This document shows, one piece after another, positions 59,130 to 64,000 of a stretch of 64,000 bases of DNA. Both the position numbers and the translations under genes were made by a program. The stretch is from Montifringilla adamsi (taxonomy: Eukaryota; Chordata; Aves; Passeriformes; Passeridae): contig JAGGNK010008781.1 in the NCBI GenBank assembly GCA_017590115.1, forward strand, positions 6,675,371-6,739,370. Direction: 5' to 3'. The notes under the pieces were generated by a model. It ran no database searches. It saw only the letters and a list, made by a program, of their open reading frames with translations, and was not told the origin of the DNA. Each line of letters starts with the position of its first letter. The first letter of the stretch is position 1.

Positions 59130-59290
59130 GCAGCCAGGGAGCTTGAGGGGGATGATAATTTACAGCTGAACCTTTGGACAAGAGTCCACCATGATTACAG
59201 GCATGCAAAAATTTCCACAGCAGCATCTGTAATAATAAATAAAATAAGTAATGCATTTATTTAGATAGCAACCATATTGCTGTGATTTAT
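59130..59290. promoter_or_regulatory. Candidate conserved non-coding element
   Basis: The sequence holds GATGATAATTTACAGCTG near 59,151, CATGATTACAGGCATGC near 59,190, then repeated AATAAATAA and TAATGCATTTATTTAGATAG. The mix of homeodomain, POU-like and GATA-like cores in unique DNA supports a regulatory guess only. Confidence 0.3.
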
Positions 59291-61484
59291 ACAGTGCTCA
59301 GGATGCTCTGCAGCTGCTCTGCTCCCCATGCTGCATCTCTGGTGATTTTATCACAAGCTTACAAGACTCTGTTTTTTTCATGAAACTCAGGCCCTCGGAG
59401 GATTGTACCAAAATCTAAGATTTAATTTCGTTACTTAGGCAAGACTTCAGTCTTCCTGACTACAGAGAAGAGCCTAGAATTTTTGATTCTTCTGTGCTTC
59501 AGAGCCAGCAGGCAGTCATAAAGAAGCCCAAATACTTTGGTTTCAACCCTGTTTTAAATACAGTTTGTGATCTGTAAATGCTTCTGGGGTTGGCAATACT
59601 GGATACCCTGAGTTTAATGATAAATCCAGTGTGTGAGCCCATCCCACCATCCCAACTTTTTGGAAAGTTCTATCTAATTTTGCCACCAGGATGAGCGAGT
59701 TGGCTTTCTTGCATGTGTATAAACATAATTATACAGTGGTCTGAGAAGGAGGACTTAGATTTTCAAAAAGCATGGGCAACCAAGATAATCACCCAAGTCA
59801 CAGCCAGTTACCCACATTTCAAATCAAAACTAAACACAGAAAATAGTGCAGTAGGTGCAGTCTTTTAGTACTGTAGTTTTCTGATTTTGCAGGCTAGGCT
59901 CTGGAAAGCTGAGCCTTCTCTTTGGGAATGGGAATGCACTCTCTGTCTCCCCTGTTAGCAGTTTTGTGTGTATTTATTAGTCCAGGCTACAGCCATCCCT
60001 GTCTGCAGCAGCTGTCTGTGAGATTATGATGGACAAGCAAGAGACCATTCACCGTAACCACACTGCCCAGTTAGTTTGGTAAAACTCAGACTGCAAAAGT
60101 GGATAATTTATTAACTTTGACACAAACTGAGTCTTGTGTGCCTCCCAGAGTGAGAGCTGCCTCGTGCAGGCCAGCAGGGTCTGCTTGCACCCGTGGCCAT
60201 ATGGTTTGCACAGCCATCTCCAGGCTTCTCCCCTTCCACTGAGGCAGCATAGAGCTTTCTTTGTAGCTTCAGGCTGCAGCCAGGAGAGTTGAAAAGTTGA
60301 ATTATAAACATTTCCAGGCCTTCTGGTTGGTATCTTGTGTTTTGTTTTGTTACTTTAAGGATGTGGTGGAGTATGTTGCTGCATTCCTGTCAGTGGGATT
60401 AGAATGAATAGAAGCAATACTGTAGGAGATAAAATGTGTTTAATTATTTATTTGAGAATTACAGACTGAAATTGCTTTTTGATTTAAAGCTTCCAAGTCA
60501 TGGATATGTTTTTGGAGTAGAGAGAGACTCACAGAAACATATATATGCACAATTATCTAGGGTAATGTAAGAAGTCTCTTTGCTCAACTGCCCTTCCTCC
60601 ACAGAATTTGTTAATTTCCTTAAAGATTTTAAATTTCAAATGCGGCTTTGTTAAGTATCACAGAAAGCTAACAGCATGCTGTGCCTTGCCCACCAAAATG
60701 TAAATAAAATAAATAAAGTCTTTGTTGTATAAATGTTATGAAGTGGGTGGTTTATTTTCTTTAATTATACTTTTTATTTAAAATAAACTATAAAAGCAAA
60801 ATATTATATATCCTGAACGGGCCAGCACAAGCTCATATTGATTGAGTAGGCACATTCTAGCTTTTCTCAGTTCATGTAAAAGTAGATAAAAGGACCATCA
60901 AACTGTAAATCAGAAGTAAAAGATAAAAATTCCTTCCAAGTGCCTGTAGTAGTTTACATTGCCTAGGCTTTTAAAGGATGTTTGAAAGATACCATCTTTT
61001 TACTCCTTGTTTGTAGTTTGTTTTTCTTTATTCTTGAGTAGTGAAAGCCAATGGGTAAAGTCCCAGTGCTGTCTCCAGCTGTGGTCCCTGGTTGCATTTC
61101 AGCACAGAAGGATGCTGTAGGGGGGTGATGTTAAGAGCAGCAGTTGCAACCCCCACAAAACCACTGGGTCTTCTCAATCCTGCTTTTAAAATACCTCAGA
61201 GACATGTTTTATTCATGGAAGATTTTGTAAAGCTTCAGTTTCTGAGAAAATTAAACGCTGGGTATAAACCTGATTCCCTCTTCCAAAGGGCGAGCAGTGC
61301 AGGATGAGGGGAGGTGTCTGGTATGGGTTTGAGCTGTGCCCAGCACATCCTCAGGATTAAATCAGCCTTGCTCCGTGGAGAGTCCTTGTTCTCTCCAGCT
61401 GCCCAGCCTGAGACTCTGCTCAGCCGGGGTTGTGCTGGTTTTCCCAGCTCTGTGATGCCCATTTCCGAGCTGCTCTGCAGCTCT

Positions 61485-61538
61485 TTCTGTGTTCGTGGAG
61501 CAGTTTGGGCTCTGGTTCTGTGTTCGTGGAGCAGTTTG
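61485..61538. repeat. 31-bp period short duplication
   Basis: TTCTGTGTTCGTGGAGCAGT occurs at 61485 and again at 61516, identical over at least 20 bp. Confidence 0.88.
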
Positions 61539-63329
61539 ACAGGGTACCCGTGGGCAGCTGTGCTGGGCTCTCTAACAGCCCATTAGGGACCCCTGCAGAC
61601 ACAGCAGCCCCTCACAGTGCAGGTCACCAGCAGAGAACAGGCCAGCCTGGCCATCCTCCAGGGATTTGACAGTGCTGGTGCAGGGGGAGCTGGATCTGAC
61701 CCCGGGTCAGCTGGTGTTTCCTTCTGGGCAATCCATGGGAGTGATCAATGAGACCAGGGCGTGCTGTTTAATTGCAAATGGATCTGGCTACTCTTTTGTG
61801 TGCACTGCTGGCAAGGTCTGTAAGTCCCAACAAGAGACCTCAGGAAGAGGATGCTGTCAGCATGTCACTGCTTCTCCTGCTCCCCTCACTGCCCCTCTGG
61901 AGACCGAGTCCTTCCTCCCAGGGCAGGGCTGGGGCTGACGGCAGGACCCTGCTGTCCTGATCAGCCTGCAGCAGTTCATGCTGTTTCTGCTTTGGGCTTG
62001 ATTTTTCTGTATTAGCTTCATTTGAAATCAGTGCTGTGAGTGATGGAGCTCTGTTCCTGTCCGGTGGGAGGGGAGGAGGGAGGCTGGGTTCGGGGTTTGC
62101 TTTCAGCCATGGGGTTCCTGCCGTTTTCTTCTTTAATAACCGTGCACGCGTGTGCTCGCTGCTTCCCTCACCTCCGCGCTTCGCTGGCCATCCTTCCTGC
62201 TAACAAGGGCTGAACACATTCCCCGTGGAGCCTGTTAATGTTGCTGCCGAGCTGCCTGGGGACTCACAGCATGAGGCTTTCCTTCCATCTCTGCTGCTCC
62301 GGGCACTCGGCCCCGGCTCCCGGCCTCGGTTCAGCCAGGTAAAGCCATACTGACTCCATTGACTTCCCTGTATTTATTTGGGTTTACACCAGTGTATAAG
62401 AGCAGGACTTGGCAGAGTGTTTGTGTTTGCGTGTCTGTGTTTCTGAAAAGGATACTTGTTCTAGTTTGTTGGGTTTTTTCCCCAAACAGTAAATATTTTC
62501 TCGTAAATCGCTGGGAGAGAAAAGTGACTGCAGTGCTTTTAGTTCATGTAGTTGCTTTAAATGGATGGCAAAGACTTGCAGGAGGTAATAGGAAATTAAA
62601 ATCTTTTAACCATCCTGCAAAATTTATTGCAGAATTCTATCCCCACTCTGGGATTCTGTCGGACAGTTCAAAAAGCCTTTGGAAAGGTTCTTGTTCACCA
62701 TTAAATTTTTAAAGTTATTGAAGTAATTTTATGGAACCCTATTAAGTTTCTGAAGAAACACACTGGTTTCATCACTAATAAATTCTTAAAGGCTTATCCG
62801 TAAGGGAATAGCCAGAGTTCCAGATCTCTCTCCAAGGAAGTGGACATTAACGTTTTGCCCTGTTGGAGATATATTCTTAAAAGTGTCAGCGAGGTGAGCA
62901 AAGCTGGGAGAGCGTGATTGCACCCAAGTACATCATCAAGCACTGTGTTAGGTGCTTTGCCAGTCAACCCTGCTGGAGTTAGCATGGAAATTTCAGAAAG
63001 TAGAAGTTTGCATTAAAAGATAGGGAAGAAGATTGCAGATGCATCTATTCAGATAATCCTAGTGTGGTGTTAAACTTAGGCCCTGGTATCTGTTTCTGAG
63101 CACCATCATGTTCAAGAGAGGTTGCAGCCTTCTCAGAAAGAGACACAGTGAAGCCTGGAAGTCCCTGTGTCTCAGGCACTCGTGGTGCTTTCAGAATAAT
63201 GCAAAATAATGCGTTCACTGTGCTTTCGCACCGCATCCAGAGAAGCACACAGAAACTTCCTCCCAGTGAAAGCAGAGCACCAAGCTGGCTTTATGCTTCA
63301 CTTAGTGCTCACAAGCGCCTTTGGTGAGT

Positions 63330-63530
63330 GCAGAGCCACCTGATGCACAGCAAACAGGCTAGCAGGGAAATAAAATTGTGTAATTGCCAGTTTCCTTCAA
63401 TTCCGCTCCCTCTCCCGTTGTGCATAAAGGAGCCTATTTAAGTCTCAGCTGGAGTGAGGCTTGGTAATAAGCAGACATCTATGAACCTGCATCTGCTGCT
63501 GCTGTCTGCTAGGTTTGTTCTTTATTTCCC
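63330..63530. promoter_or_regulatory. Weak TATA-like and E-box cluster
   Basis: CCTATTTAAGTC near 63,433 resembles a TATA-type element, with a CAGCTG E-box 10 bp downstream and GGTAATAAGCAG after that. No exon or open frame follows that would confirm a promoter. It is listed as a possible regulatory block with low confidence. Confidence 0.2.
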
Positions 63531-64000
63531 TATTTATTGATGATCCAGTTTTGGGAGAGATCTGCCTGAATGCTCTGTGTCCCATACTGTGAAACCTGTA
63601 GAAGATGAGTTTGTCCCTTCAGTCCCATGAGTCCTGATCCTTGGGACATCTTGGGAAGTGCAGGACCATGCAGCATCACCAAAGCTTACATCAGAGTTTG
63701 CAAACTCACCCCAAGCTGCATTGGCTTGCAAGGCCAGAGCTGCTCCCTGGGAAGCTCTGTGCAAAGCAGGGTGGCAGAAAAGGGCCAGCCTTGTTGGATG
63801 AAGCAGCTAGCATTTTAATGTTCCTCACTATTATGTGATTTGGCTTCCAAACAGCTGAGCTGTCCCCAGCCACTTGCTTTTGTACATGGCTGGCCTTCTC
63901 TGGGCACGGGAGAGGTGCTCACAGTGCAAGCTCTGCAGAGACAACCTGATTTAATACAGGCTTAATGGCTGGAGGAAGAAATTTACAGGGTGAGCATTGA

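Larger units (their letters stand above)
53886..64000 (+). other. Downstream intron or flank after exon 3
   Basis: After the GTAAGT donor no further exon with good splice sites and frame was found up to the right edge. The stretch is unique, of mixed composition, with candidate regulatory blocks and small duplications listed separately. Remaining parts (54,000-55,600; 58,300-59,100; 59,300-61,480; 61,550-63,330) hold nothing I can support. The gene, if real, must continue past 64,000. Confidence 0.4.

Noticed and set aside
61485..61938. Chain of overlapping + strand open frames of 79-90 codons
   Set aside because: No splice sites bound them and their translations show no domain or conserved pattern; a moderately GC-rich stretch explains them.
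1..64000. Prokaryotic-style operons, integrated virus or a novel defence system
   Set aside because: There are no long adjacent genes, ribosome binding sites, integrase, polymerase or long terminal repeats; the composition is vertebrate non-coding DNA throughout.

Overview
The window reads as vertebrate, most probably bird, nuclear DNA. It has very little continuous coding sequence, one GC-rich CpG-island promoter, long non-coding stretches, and one interspersed repeat whose 3' tail matches the avian/reptilian CR1 LINE type. None of the open frames longer than 60 codons looks like a bacterial gene or an intact vertebrate protein. They follow low stop-codon density in GC-rich or repeated sequence.

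Layout. Bases 1 to about 4,030 are non-coding upstream flank with two AT-rich blocks that look like regulatory elements. Bases 4,030-4,450 are a CA-rich minisatellite running into the CpG island (about 4,480-6,650), which contains a 43-N assembly gap and paired T and A homopolymers. A first exon appears to end at 5,478, with an ATG in strong Kozak context at 5,460. A second short exon fits 14,054-14,107, and a third fits 53,840-53,885 or 53,850-53,885, where two acceptors lie 10 nt apart. All lie on the + strand. They would form the 5' end of one large gene with introns of about 8.6 kb and 39.7 kb, continuing beyond the right edge. I could not identify the gene from about 35 codons.

Intron 1 holds a GC-rich patch fused to a 12-copy, 58-bp minisatellite (9,600-10,243) that carries repeated perfect 5' splice-donor consensus sequences on the minus strand, and a second small CpG patch at 11.5-11.7 kb. 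Intron 2 and the region after exon 3 are mostly unique sequence with several blocks dense in homeodomain, GATA, POU/octamer, SOX/FOX and E-box motifs. A long-intron gene with many candidate enhancers resembles a developmental regulator locus, but that is inference. Local duplications (perfect 98-bp copies at 140-bp spacing near 50 kb, plus several 20-33 bp duplications) and homopolymers complete the content.

I found no tRNA, rRNA, CRISPR array, provirus or complete transposon. Conservation and transcription cannot be seen from one sequence, so the exon model and enhancer calls are hypotheses with stated checks.
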